A stretch of 12,151 nt of DNA from Eubacterium sp. (GTDB taxonomy: Bacteria; Bacillota; Clostridia; Lachnospirales; Lachnospiraceae). The notes beneath the pieces were generated by a model. That model worked only from the letters and a program-made list of their open reading frames with translations, did no database searches and was not told the origin of the DNA. The DNA lies in assembly GCA_003520145.1 (NCBI GenBank), contig DOVJ01000086.1, forward strand, positions 1 to 12,151. Reading direction: 5' to 3'. Both the position numbers and the translations under genes were made by a program. Shown piece by piece: positions 1-6,872 of the stretch; positions within the stretch are counted from its first letter, which is position 1; each line of letters begins with the position of its first letter.

Positions 1-62
1 AGTATAGAAATCGCCGCGTGTCCCAGTGATAGTTTTTTTCAGCCTTAATTATTGGCTTTTTG

Positions 63-1415
63 TTATATATTGCCTATAATTTCTTTTCTAAGCCATGAAC
101 CGCGTATGGTTCTTATCAGCATAAGTATTCCTCTAAAGCATAATTCTATACACATAGCAAGCCATATTCCTGTAAGTCCCATATGTGGAACAAGAATTAT
201 TGATAGTGTTATTCTTACGCCCCACATACTTACAAGGCTAATGATGCTTGGTATAAGTGTGTCACCGGCTCCTCTTAGAACACCAGAACATACGATTGAA
301 GCACCATACAGAGGTTCTGCATATGCTTCGATTCGAAGGATCTTAGTACCTATCCTTCTTACTGCAACTTCGCTAGTCAGTATCATGAACATAAGAGGGG
401 CTGCCATATACATAAGAACTGCTGATATGGACATGATCACAACTCCGAGAGTTATGGTAATCTTAGCATATCTTTTTGCAAGGTCTTTTCTCTTAGCGCC
501 GATACTTTGACCTACAAGAGTTGTAGCTGCTGTACCTAGACCGTATCCCGGCATATAACAAAAGCTTTCTGCGGTTACGGCAAGGGAATTGGCTGCTACG
601 GCGATATTGCCAAGAGGTGCTATTATCTTAGTTACGGTTATATAAGCGCCGCATGTTACAGTTCGCTCAAGTGCTATAGGCGTGAATATCTTGATAGCAT
701 TGCGGATGCATATTCTATTAAGCTTCCAGCTGCCGCCAAGTTTAAGCGCGAGTGTCTTCGATCTGAACAGAAGAAAGTAAGCCATGAGAAGCGATATGAT
801 AACTTCTGACAATGCGGTGCCTATGGCTGCACCTCTTACGCCTAAGCCTGCAACATAGATAAAGAGATAATTGAAAGCAACATCCAGGATACAGATGAAT
901 ATATTAAGTATTCCCGGAGTTTTCATGTTACCGCTTGATTGTAACATACTTCCAAAAAGCATGCGAACCATCTCAAAAGGAAGCGCAAGCGCAAATATAA
1001 GAAAGTATGCTGAAGCATCAGAACGGATTGACTGTTCGCCTCCTAAGAGTCCTGGGAGCGGCCTGCTTATAAGTATAGCTATGCCTGATAAGAGAAAACT
1101 AAAAAGCATACACACAATTATGGATTGCCGTAGAACATTGCGTGCATCTTTTTCTTTTTTAGCACCGATTAACTGTGCTACCTGAACGGAAAAACCTATA
1201 CTCGAAGAGATACACAAACCGCCGATTAGCCAGCTTGATGTGCTTACAAGGCCGATAGCTGCAGTTGCTTCTTTTCCTAAGCTTCCTACCATGGCAGCAT
1301 CTATGTACTGCATGATAACAGATGTAATCTCTGCGAGTATTGCTGGTATACTTAATTTTATCACTTGAGCTGTTAGGTGCCTATATGATGTGTTGGTGCT
1401 TATGATCTCAGACAT
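63..1415 (-). CDS. MATE-family multidrug/toxin efflux transporter
   Basis: This is a polytopic inner-membrane exporter of the MATE (NorM/DinF-type) family, which usually couples Na+ or H+ entry to export of drugs or metabolites. The 450-residue protein has about twelve hydrophobic helices in two similar halves, the family's usual length. The segment after helix 2 (GFSVQVAQLIGAKK) is typical of the family, and a matching GLGTAATTLVGQSIGAK segment opens the second half. The frame is open up to position 1460, but I chose the ATG at 1413-1415 (protein begins MSEIISTNTS). A GAGG ribosome binding site lies 5 bases upstream of it, and the gene then overlaps the end of the upstream DUF3737 gene by only 8 bp, which suggests translational coupling. 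The substrate cannot be read from sequence. The family call is secure; the exact start is less so. Confidence 0.93.
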   Translation of the reverse strand: MSEIISTNTSYRHLTAQVIKLSIPAILAEITSVIMQYIDAAMVGSLGKEATAAIGLVSTSSWLIGGLCISSSIGFSVQVAQLIGAKKEKDARNVLRQSIIVCMLFSFLLSGIAILISRPLPGLLGGEQSIRSDASAYFLIFALALPFEMVRMLFGSMLQSSGNMKTPGILNIFICILDVAFNYLFIYVAGLGVRGAAIGTALSEVIISLLMAYFLLFRSKTLALKLGGSWKLNRICIRNAIKIFTPIALERTVTCGAYITVTKIIAPLGNIAVAANSLAVTAESFCYMPGYGLGTAATTLVGQSIGAKRKDLAKRYAKITITLGVVIMSISAVLMYMAAPLMFMILTSEVAVRRIGTKILRIEAYAEPLYGASIVCSGVLRGAGDTLIPSIISLVSMWGVRITLSIILVPHMGLTGIWLAMCIELCFRGILMLIRTIRGSWLRKEIIGNI

Positions 1416-2262
1416 GAGAGCCTCGTATGATAACTTTTCCGGTGCATTCCATAACAGCATCTTCCATGATGATCTCGCCGACTGAATCAGCTGTTATACT
1501 GCCTTCTTTTGGGTTTTTGACTGATATGATGTGTCCTTTTACATCTGCTTCAACTTCAGAATATTCAAAAGCAAGATCGGCATCATCCATCGTGCAGTTG
1601 ATAAGCTTAAGGTTCTTGCAGTAGCATAGAGGCTGGGTGCCTTGGATATGGCAATTTATGAGCGTGAGGTCTTCGGAAAACCACGCAAGATATTCGCCTT
1701 TGACAATACTGTCCTTGACCGTAACATTTTTACTGTGCCAGAAGGCGTCCTTAGTATCAAGCATAGAGTTCGTTATAGTCAGATTCTCCATGTACTGGAA
1801 GGAATACTTTCCTTTCATGTGGACTTTGTCAAGCGTTACGTTGCGGCTGTCGAAGAATAGATACTCGGATGTGATCTCGCTGTCTCTTAGTGTGATCTTG
1901 TTTGATTTCCAGCCGAATTCCGGAGAGTTGATGCTGCAGCGCTCTATGTTGATGCGCTCACATTCTCTTACGGCCTTTATTCCATAAAGCTTGCAATCAC
2001 TGATTTGACCGTCATAGGAGTACCATATGGCGGCCCTTGTTGCTTCATCCATGTAAGAGCCCGTCATCTCAAATGTTCTGACATGCCAAAGCGGATATCT
2101 CAAGGAAAATGTTGAATCCTTCACTAGTATATCGCGAGCCTCTTTAAGTACAGATTCGCCATCAGCTTCTCCAGCGAAGGTACACTCGATGATGTCTGTA
2201 GCGGTAGCATTGTAAAGAGCGCGCTCTTTATCGAATTGCTGTTTGATTATCTGTGTTCTCAT
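1408..2262 (-). CDS. DUF3737 family right-handed beta-helix protein
   Basis: This 284-residue protein has no signal peptide or membrane helix and is probably cytoplasmic. From about residue 85 to 240 it is built of short repeats of roughly 20 residues, each with a hydrophobic-x-hydrophobic strand followed by Asn/Asp/Cys/Ser turns (for example NKITLRDSEI, NVTLDKVHMK, LTITNSMLDT, NVTVKDSIVK, LTLINCHIQG, LKLINCTMDD). That is the pattern of a parallel beta-helix. The N-terminal part (KDSTFSLRYPLWH, TRAAIWYSYDG) and the overall layout match the DUF3737 family, which is common in Firmicutes and Bacteroidetes and has no established biochemical role. It is the first gene of a two-gene minus-strand operon with the MATE exporter. 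The only SD-like sequence (AGGA at 2277-2280 on the complement) is about 14 bases from the ATG, so initiation may be weak. Confidence 0.88.
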   Translation of the reverse strand: MRTQIIKQQFDKERALYNATATDIIECTFAGEADGESVLKEARDILVKDSTFSLRYPLWHVRTFEMTGSYMDEATRAAIWYSYDGQISDCKLYGIKAVRECERINIERCSINSPEFGWKSNKITLRDSEITSEYLFFDSRNVTLDKVHMKGKYSFQYMENLTITNSMLDTKDAFWHSKNVTVKDSIVKGEYLAWFSEDLTLINCHIQGTQPLCYCKNLKLINCTMDDADLAFEYSEVEADVKGHIISVKNPKEGSITADSVGEIIMEDAVMECTGKVIIRGSHV

Positions 2263-2298
2263 ATATGTATATAAAATCCTTTTTGTAGTTATATGGCA

Positions 2299-2327
2299 AT
2301 AATATCATAATATGGTCAAAAAAACAA
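2299..2327 (-). promoter_or_regulatory. Candidate sigma-70 type promoter for the DUF3737-MATE operon
   Basis: On the minus strand a TTGTTT box (2327-2322) is separated by 17 bp from TATTAT (2304-2299), giving a leader of about 30 bases before the ATG at 2262. A second overlapping option begins with TTGACC (2319-2314). The region is very AT-rich, so chance matches are easy. Confidence 0.38.
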
Positions 2328-2334
2328 TTTTTTA

Positions 2335-2363
2335 TTTACATTTGGGGGATTTGAGGATATCAT
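2335..2363 (+). promoter_or_regulatory. Candidate sigma-70 type promoter for the HAD gene
   Basis: TTTACA (2335-2340), a 17-bp spacer and TATCAT (2358-2363) differ from consensus by one base in each box. Transcription would start near 2370, leaving a leader of about 20 bases filled mostly by the purine-rich ribosome binding site before the ATG at 2391. It lies back to back with the divergent DUF3737 promoter region. Confidence 0.45.
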
Positions 2364-2390
2364 AGATGAGGAGAAAGAGAGGAAATATAT

Positions 2391-3041
2391 ATGATTAAAG
2401 CGATTTTTCTTGATTATACAGGGACTATGGTCAAAGAAGATGAACCATATACAAGAGAACTTCTTGAGTATATGACAAAGCACTGCAACACATCTGATCA
2501 TAAGCTGATACTTGCGAAGGTGTGGGGATATATAAAGGATGTTGAAGCCACCTGTTATGGAGATGGTTTTAGACTTAACCACTATAAGGTGGATTATGTT
2601 CTTGATCATCTTGCTATGGATATGGGCTTTGATGGAGACAGGAATTATGTGCATGAGATATGGGAGAAGGTCTGGATATATGCCTCTTTGCATGATGATG
2701 TTAAGCCTTTTTTTGAGAGGTGCAGTCTCCCTATATATATCTTGTCTAATGATGATCTTAGATATCTTGAGGAGTCTATGGCTATTAAGGGATTGAAGCC
2801 TGAAGGGATAATAAGTGCAGAGTGTGCGAGAGCTTGTAAGCCGAGTAAGGAGATATATGAATATGCACTTAAAACTGCAGGAGTATCGCCAGAGGAAGTC
2901 ATATTCATAGGCGATTCGGTGACCTCCGATATAATTCCGGCACTTGAAGTTGGCATAACACCTGTATACATCGCAAGAAAGGAAGCTAAGGTGCCGGAGG
3001 GCGTACAGGTTATACATAGTCTGGATGAGATTAATCTGTAA
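2391..3041 (+). CDS. HAD-superfamily hydrolase (HAD-IA like)
   Basis: A 216-residue soluble protein with all four HAD motifs in order. Motif I is FLDYTGT with the nucleophile at Asp8; motif II is YILSND with Ser119; the motif III Lys150 sits in ACKPSKE; motif IV is FIGDSVTSD with Asp175 and Asp180. An alpha-helical cap lies between residues about 15 and 100, as in subclass I enzymes. The usual acid/base Asp two residues after the nucleophile is Thr10, which is seen in some HAD branches (the P-type ATPases have DKTGT). It may therefore be slow, unusual in substrate choice, or use another acid. The substrate is unknown; a small phosphorylated metabolite is the default expectation. A purine-rich ribosome binding site (AGGAGAAAGAGAGGAAA) precedes the ATG. 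It stands alone, divergent from the DUF3737 operon. Confidence 0.9.
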   Translation: MIKAIFLDYTGTMVKEDEPYTRELLEYMTKHCNTSDHKLILAKVWGYIKDVEATCYGDGFRLNHYKVDYVLDHLAMDMGFDGDRNYVHEIWEKVWIYASLHDDVKPFFERCSLPIYILSNDDLRYLEESMAIKGLKPEGIISAECARACKPSKEIYEYALKTAGVSPEEVIFIGDSVTSDIIPALEVGITPVYIARKEAKVPEGVQVIHSLDEINL

Positions 3042-3129
3042 AAATATCTTGATTTTTGAGTAAATATATGCTAGTGTATAAGTGTCTGTTTGAACAGATA
3101 ATTATTAATCACATGAAAGGATATATAAG

Positions 3130-3426
3130 ATGGATAAGACTTTGACAGATGTTATCTCTTACATCACAATTATCGGATGGATCGTTGCTTTTATAGCTAC
3201 AGCTAATAAGAGTGAGAGCAAGCTCGCACTTAATCAGGGACTGACACTTGGAATTATAGGAACTATTTGTGGATTTGTAAGTTGGATTCCTGTCGTTAAT
3301 CTTTTGGCTGGATTAGTTGCATTAGTTTGCTTTGTATTCAGTATATGGGGTATCGTTAATGCTCTTAATGGCGTTGATAAGGGACTTCCAGTAGTTGGCG
3401 ACATAGTTCTTTTGAAGAACATCTAA
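3130..3426 (+). CDS. Small integral membrane protein, DUF4870-like
   Basis: This 98-residue protein has a first membrane helix at about residues 8-25, a polar stretch KSESKLALNQGL, and two hydrophobic segments at about 37-55 and 56-79. The NQGL sequence between the first two helices, followed by a glycine-rich helix and a third helix ending in W-x-x-NALNG, resembles the DUF4870/Tic20-like small membrane proteins of Firmicutes. Their function is not established. An AAAGGA ribosome binding site lies about 8 bases before the ATG. The gap to the HAD gene (88 bp) contains no clear terminator, so it could be co-transcribed with HAD or have its own promoter. The terminator just downstream ends the transcript and separates it from the pilus operon. 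Confidence 0.72.
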   Translation: MDKTLTDVISYITIIGWIVAFIATANKSESKLALNQGLTLGIIGTICGFVSWIPVVNLLAGLVALVCFVFSIWGIVNALNGVDKGLPVVGDIVLLKNI

Positions 3427-3454
3427 TTTATAATAATCAAAGAGAGTATCTATT

Positions 3455-3486
3455 AAAGGGGGCTGATAAAAAACAGTCCTCTTTTT
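3455..3486 (+). terminator. Rho-independent terminator
   Basis: AAAGGGGGCTG (3455-3465) pairs with CAGTCCTCTTT (3474-3484) along 11 bp, two of them G-U, around an 8-base A-rich loop. The 3' arm runs into TTTTT (3482-3486). It lies 28 bp after the stop of the small membrane protein and 11 bp before the -35 box of the pilus operon, so it insulates the two units. Confidence 0.85.
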
Positions 3487-3497
3487 GAAATTTCTTC

Positions 3498-3526
3498 TTG
3501 ACATATCTTTTTTGTCTCGTTATAAT
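3498..3526 (+). promoter_or_regulatory. Consensus vegetative promoter of the Tad pilus operon
   Basis: TTGACA at 3498-3503 and TATAAT at 3521-3526 are both perfect matches to the SigA consensus, with the optimal 17-bp spacer. Transcription should start near 3533, giving a leader of about 74 bases before the first ATG at 3607. Such a strong core promoter predicts substantial basal transcription unless a repressor or a leader-level control acts. Confidence 0.88.
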
Positions 3527-3545
3527 AGTCATCAAGAGCACAAGC

Positions 3546-3563
3546 TCAGAACAAAAGTTCTGA
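3546..3563 (+). promoter_or_regulatory. Leader hairpin 1 of the pilus operon
   Basis: TCAGAAC (3546-3552) and GTTCTGA (3557-3563) form a perfect 7-bp stem with an AAAA tetraloop in the 5' leader. No T-run follows, so it is not an intrinsic terminator. It may stabilise the mRNA 5' end or serve as a binding site. The AAAAGTTC from its loop and 3' arm recurs at 3566-3573. Confidence 0.5.
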
Positions 3564-3582
3564 ATAAAAGTTCATCATCTCA

Positions 3583-3612
3583 AGCCATAAGAGATTCATA
3601 AGAGTTATGGCT
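3583..3612 (+). promoter_or_regulatory. Leader hairpin 2 covering the first start codon
   Basis: AGCCATAA (3583-3590) is the exact reverse complement of TTATGGCT (3605-3612), and the latter contains the ATG (3607-3609) of the first prepilin peptidase. The 14-base loop holds the only SD-like stretch, AAGAG (3600-3604). CATAAGAG occurs twice here (3586-3593 and 3597-3604). If the stem forms, the start codon is paired and initiation is lowered, so translational control of the first gene is possible. Confidence 0.45.
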
Positions 3613-4098
3613 ATCAGATATATTATCTTTTATATTATACTTTTGATCGCATGTATATGCGATGTCAGATATTACAAGATTCCCAATTGGTTTATTATTA
3701 TATCATTATTCTTTGGATTCTTTTTTTGTGTTTTCACTTGGGATTTTCAGGTTATTATCAGTTATTTATTCGGTTTTTTCGTTGCTTTAGTGTTTGGTTT
3801 TGCAGGATACAGGTTTCGCGTTTTCGGTGCAGGTGATGGCAAACTATATGCTGTTATAGGATTATTCTTAGGAGCACCGTTTTTTTTCAAAGTTTTCTTA
3901 TTAAGCATAGTTTTAGGTGGATTATATGCGCTTTACTATGTAATTCACGCGCTTTTTCGTGGAATAGGAGGTTATGTGGAATCTATAGCTTGGCTTAGAG
4001 ATGGTAAAAAACTTAAGGTTTCTGATTCGCGCGTTCATAAGCTTCATATGGCTGTGCCTATAGCTTTGGCCGCGATAATAGTTGTAGGAAGGGGATGA
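3607..4098 (+). CDS. tadV: A24 prepilin peptidase, TadV/CpaA-like
   Basis: This membrane-embedded aspartic peptidase removes the leader from type IV prepilins. Of its 163 residues most lie in about five hydrophobic helices. The two catalytic aspartates are present: Asp19 in CDVRYYKIPN after helix 1, and Asp77 in the FGAGDGKLY motif, the GxGD signature of the family. The length fits the short CpaA/TadV type, which lacks the methylase domain of the large PilD enzymes. It is the first gene of the operon, after the consensus promoter. Its ATG has only a weak AAGAG binding site and is inside a predicted hairpin. It ends 4 bp before tadZ. A second, shorter peptidase of the same family lies near the operon's end, so the two may divide substrates. 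Confidence 0.93.
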   Translation: MAIRYIIFYIILLIACICDVRYYKIPNWFIIISLFFGFFFCVFTWDFQVIISYLFGFFVALVFGFAGYRFRVFGAGDGKLYAVIGLFLGAPFFFKVFLLSIVLGGLYALYYVIHALFRGIGGYVESIAWLRDGKKLKVSDSRVHKLHMAVPIALAAIIVVGRG

Positions 4099-4102
4099 GA
4101 CC

Positions 4103-4963
4103 ATGATATGCGGTATTCTTGACAGTGATTTGGAGTATACAAGGCGTCTTGTGGATTATATCAATGGTTGCAGGAATTGTTCATATGATGTGGTGGGATT
4201 TACAGGGCTGCCACAGCTTAGTCAGTATGCAAGGGAGAATGACATATCGCTTCTTGTTATAGATGAGACTTTGGTTGAGGATCTTAAGGCGCTTGAAATC
4301 TATGATAAGGAGATGATTTTGCTTACAAGATCTAAGGATGCACAAGGGATATACAAGTATCAGAGTGCATCCGTGATAGCGGATATCATAAGTTCTCATA
4401 AGGTGACAGATAAGCTTCATAATAGTAAGGCATCGGTTATGGGCATAGCAAGTCTTGGGGATAGTGGCAGGAGGTGTGCTACAGCACTTTCACTGTGTAA
4501 GAGCATGGCTTCTGAGTCTAAGGTTTTATATATAGGGATTGATGAATTCCTGCCTCTTGATAAGATATTGAATATTGAATCGCCTGGAGATCTGTCAGAT
4601 CTGATGATGGCGCTTACGAGCAGTGATATAGATGGGCTTACTTGCCACTATGGTGGATTTGATCTTATAATCCCACCAAGATCGGGAAATGATGTGGAGC
4701 ATCTGCAGGTTAAGGATCTGATAGAGCTCGTTGAACATATTAAGGGTCTAGGAATCTATGAGAAGATAGTTCTTGATATCGGAACTTATGTGAAAGAGTG
4801 GTATAAGCTCTTTATATATGTGGACGAGGCCTGTATGGTAGTTTCGCAAGTCAGAGAAGAGCTCATTCGTTATGAGGATTTTTTGGGATTTTTGGAATAT
4901 AAGGGGCTTATTAACAGATCAAGGATCAGGAAGATGGAGGCTTTGAATTGGACAGAAATCTGA
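4103..4963 (+). CDS. tadZ: TadZ/CpaE-like pilus assembly protein with atypical ATPase fold
   Basis: The 286-residue protein has an N-terminal receiver-like domain (about 1-98; acidic Asp7/Asp9 and an Asp54 in LLVIDE at the usual phosphoacceptor place) and a C-terminal ParA/MinD-like domain (about 110-275). The P-loop region reads GIASLGDSGRRCAT (114-127): the glycines are partly kept, but the Walker A lysine is replaced by Arg and the ParA signature lysine is absent. A Walker B-like strand KIVLDIG is at 221-227. TadZ of Eubacterium rectale is known to combine an atypical receiver with an atypical ATPase and to be linked to polar placement of the Tad machine; this protein fits that role. Weak nucleotide binding or a purely scaffold function is inferred. 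A strong AGGAAGGGG site lies 8 bases before the ATG, and the 3' end overlaps cpaF by 16 bp. Confidence 0.85.
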   Translation: MICGILDSDLEYTRRLVDYINGCRNCSYDVVGFTGLPQLSQYARENDISLLVIDETLVEDLKALEIYDKEMILLTRSKDAQGIYKYQSASVIADIISSHKVTDKLHNSKASVMGIASLGDSGRRCATALSLCKSMASESKVLYIGIDEFLPLDKILNIESPGDLSDLMMALTSSDIDGLTCHYGGFDLIIPPRSGNDVEHLQVKDLIELVEHIKGLGIYEKIVLDIGTYVKEWYKLFIYVDEACMVVSQVREELIRYEDFLGFLEYKGLINRSRIRKMEALNWTEI

Positions 4964-6150
4964 TAAAACTTTTGAAAGATAAGGTGATCGGCAACATTGA
5001 TGTAAGCCGGGAATTAGAAGATGCAGAGCTTCTTTTACTTATTAAGGATGCAGTAAGAATATATGCAAGAGATACTTATCTGGATTTTGAAGATAAGAAG
5101 GAACTTGTGGATGAGATATATGCCTCCATAAGAGGCTTCGATATACTAGAGCCTCTCATAAAAGACCCGTCGATCACAGAGATCATGATCAATGGATATA
5201 AGCATATATATATCGAGAAGGGTGGCTGTATATATGAAAGTGACGCTGCATTTGATAACAGGGACAGGCTTGATGACATCATACAGAATATAGCCGCAAG
5301 AAGTAATCGCTTAGTGAATGAGAGTGTTCCAATACTTGATACGACACTTTCTGACGGGTCCAGAGTTAATATAGTTCTCGATCCCATAGCGATAGATGGT
5401 CCTGCTGTAACTATAAGAAAGTTTTCTAATAAGACTATAACGATGGATGATCTTATAAAAAGTGGCTCCTTAAGTGATGTGGCTGCGGATTTTCTTAAGA
5501 AGCTCGTATATCTTAAGGGGACGGTATTTGTGTCGGGGGGAACGGGAAGTGGCAAGACTACCTTCCTTAATGCGCTGTCGGAGTATATCGGACCGACTGA
5601 AAGGGTGATCAGCATAGAGGATTCGGCAGAATTAAAGCTTCAGGGCATAGGCAATCTGGTCCGGTTAGAGACTAGGAATTCGAATGTAGAGGGAAAGAAC
5701 GCGATAAGTATACGTGACCTTATAAGATCCTCCTTAAGGATGAGGCCAGATAGGATCATAATCGGTGAGGTAAGAGGCGCCGAGACAGTTGATCTTATGC
5801 AGGCTCTCAATACCGGTCATGCGGGAAGTCTCTCTACTGGCCATGCTAATTCTGCCACCGATATGTTAAGCCGCCTAGAAACTATGTTTCTTATGGGCAT
5901 GGACATACCGTTGCAGGCTATCAAGGGGCAGATCGCTCAGGCGATAGATGTGCTGGTTCATCTTCGGCGGTATCGTGACGGCAAGAGAAGAGTTGAGGAA
6001 ATCGTGGAAGTGGTCGGTCTTGAGGAAGGACAGATAAAGACAAATGTACTCTTTAGTTATAGTGAGAGCACAGGAGTCATGGAGAAGGTAGGATCTGTCA
6101 TCGGAAAGAGGTTAAAGAAGTTGTATGAAGAAGCTGATATTACTGTATAG
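4948..6150 (+). CDS. cpaF: CpaF/TadA-family secretion ATPase
   Basis: This is the cytoplasmic hexameric motor for Flp pilus assembly (GspE/VirB11 superfamily). All nucleotide motifs are intact in the 400 residues: Walker A SGGTGSGKTT around Lys203, Asp box IEDSAEL (223-229), Walker B RPDRIIIGEVRGAE with Glu274, and His box NTGHAGSLSTGHANS with His291 and His299. The N-terminal domain (about 50-165), with EPLIKDPSITEIMING and SRVNIVLDP, matches the CpaF family. The start is a TTG at 4948, supported by a GGAGG site 7 bases upstream; no ATG is suitably placed. It overlaps tadZ by 16 bp and tadB by 26 bp, consistent with coupled translation of the motor and its membrane platform. The long N-terminal extension of many CpaF proteins is short here, which is usual for the Gram-positive members. 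Confidence 0.97.
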   Translation: MDRNLIKLLKDKVIGNIDVSRELEDAELLLLIKDAVRIYARDTYLDFEDKKELVDEIYASIRGFDILEPLIKDPSITEIMINGYKHIYIEKGGCIYESDAAFDNRDRLDDIIQNIAARSNRLVNESVPILDTTLSDGSRVNIVLDPIAIDGPAVTIRKFSNKTITMDDLIKSGSLSDVAADFLKKLVYLKGTVFVSGGTGSGKTTFLNALSEYIGPTERVISIEDSAELKLQGIGNLVRLETRNSNVEGKNAISIRDLIRSSLRMRPDRIIIGEVRGAETVDLMQALNTGHAGSLSTGHANSATDMLSRLETMFLMGMDIPLQAIKGQIAQAIDVLVHLRRYRDGKRRVEEIVEVVGLEEGQIKTNVLFSYSESTGVMEKVGSVIGKRLKKLYEEADITV

Positions 6151-6871
6151 AAAGCTGCCACTTCGGGCAAGGATTAAGATAGCGAGTGTGTCTTTTGGTG
6201 TGGACGCTTTGTTTTCTTACTTTTTCTACAGATCTATGATTGCGATGATACTTCTTAGTCCTTTGGCTATGCTGGTTGCTTATCACTTATGCCTTGAGGA
6301 GGAAAGGGTGATAAGAGCGAACAAAAAGAGCGAATTCAGAGATTCTCTGCTTTCTATGTGTGCTTCTTTAAGTGCAGGCTATTCGGTAGAGAATTCTATA
6401 AGGCAGAGTGTTATTCAGATGGAGAAACTCTATGGTAAGGATTCTTATATATGTCGTGAACTGAATATTGTGTGCAATGAGCTAAGTGTCGGGAAGAGTG
6501 CTGAGGATGCCATAGATGCTATGGCTATGCGAAGCATGGACGATGATATCGTAACATTTGCACAGGTATTCAGGTTTGCGAAGAAAAGCGGCGGTAATAT
6601 GGTCAGTATCATGAAGCACAGTGCCATGATCATAGATGAAAAGTGCACTGTTCTGAAGGATATTCAGGTTCTGGTAGCATCGAAGAAGTTCGAGCAGAAG
6701 GTTATGAATATCATGCCATTTGGAATCATATGTTATATCGACCTTACGATGCCTGGAGTGCTGAATACACTTTATCACAATATGTTTGGCTATGTGTTCA
6801 TGAGTGTCATCATGTGCTTATATGTGTTGTCCTACTATATAGGACTTAAGATCATGGATATAGAGGTGTGA
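6125..6871 (+). CDS. tadB: TadB-like type II secretion F-domain membrane protein
   Basis: One of the two inner-membrane platform proteins that contact the CpaF ATPase. The 248 residues begin with a basic stretch and hydrophobic segments at about 23-56. A cytoplasmic T2SSF domain follows (about 70-195), with FRDSLLSMCASLSAGYSVENSI, typical of the family, and the later FAKKSGGNMVSIM. Two membrane helices close the protein (about 195-215 and 220-243). The ATG at 6125 lies inside the last codons of cpaF, and an AAGAGG/AAGAAG purine stretch precedes it. The stop is 1 bp from the next start. The closest alternative label is TadC, but the next gene carries the second F domain, so the order B then C is assigned by position. 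Confidence 0.92.
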   Translation: MKKLILLYRKLPLRARIKIASVSFGVDALFSYFFYRSMIAMILLSPLAMLVAYHLCLEEERVIRANKKSEFRDSLLSMCASLSAGYSVENSIRQSVIQMEKLYGKDSYICRELNIVCNELSVGKSAEDAIDAMAMRSMDDDIVTFAQVFRFAKKSGGNMVSIMKHSAMIIDEKCTVLKDIQVLVASKKFEQKVMNIMPFGIICYIDLTMPGVLNTLYHNMFGYVFMSVIMCLYVLSYYIGLKIMDIEV

Positions 6872-6872
6872 T

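Noticed and set aside
1..62. Left edge with a GC-richer 36-base stretch and an AGCC/GGCT hairpin (41-57) next to T-runs
   Set aside because: The stem is only 4 bp with a 9-base loop, and no gene on the plus strand is visible upstream. It is too weak to call a terminator, and the first bases cannot be assigned to a gene or element.
2316..3017. Long open frame (233 aa) antisense to the HAD gene
   Set aside because: It is a shadow of the HAD gene: no ribosome binding site, low-complexity composition, and the plus-strand frame contains all HAD motifs.
3085..3098. Palindrome TCTGTT-TG-AACAGA before the DUF4870-like gene, near a TATAAG box (3077-3082)
   Set aside because: It could be an operator, but no convincing -35 box at proper spacing was found (TTGAGT is only 15 bp away), so no promoter or operator is called.
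5076..5615. Antisense open frame of 179 aa inside cpaF
   Set aside because: The cpaF frame carries all ATPase motifs; the antisense frame is Ser/Leu-rich noise.
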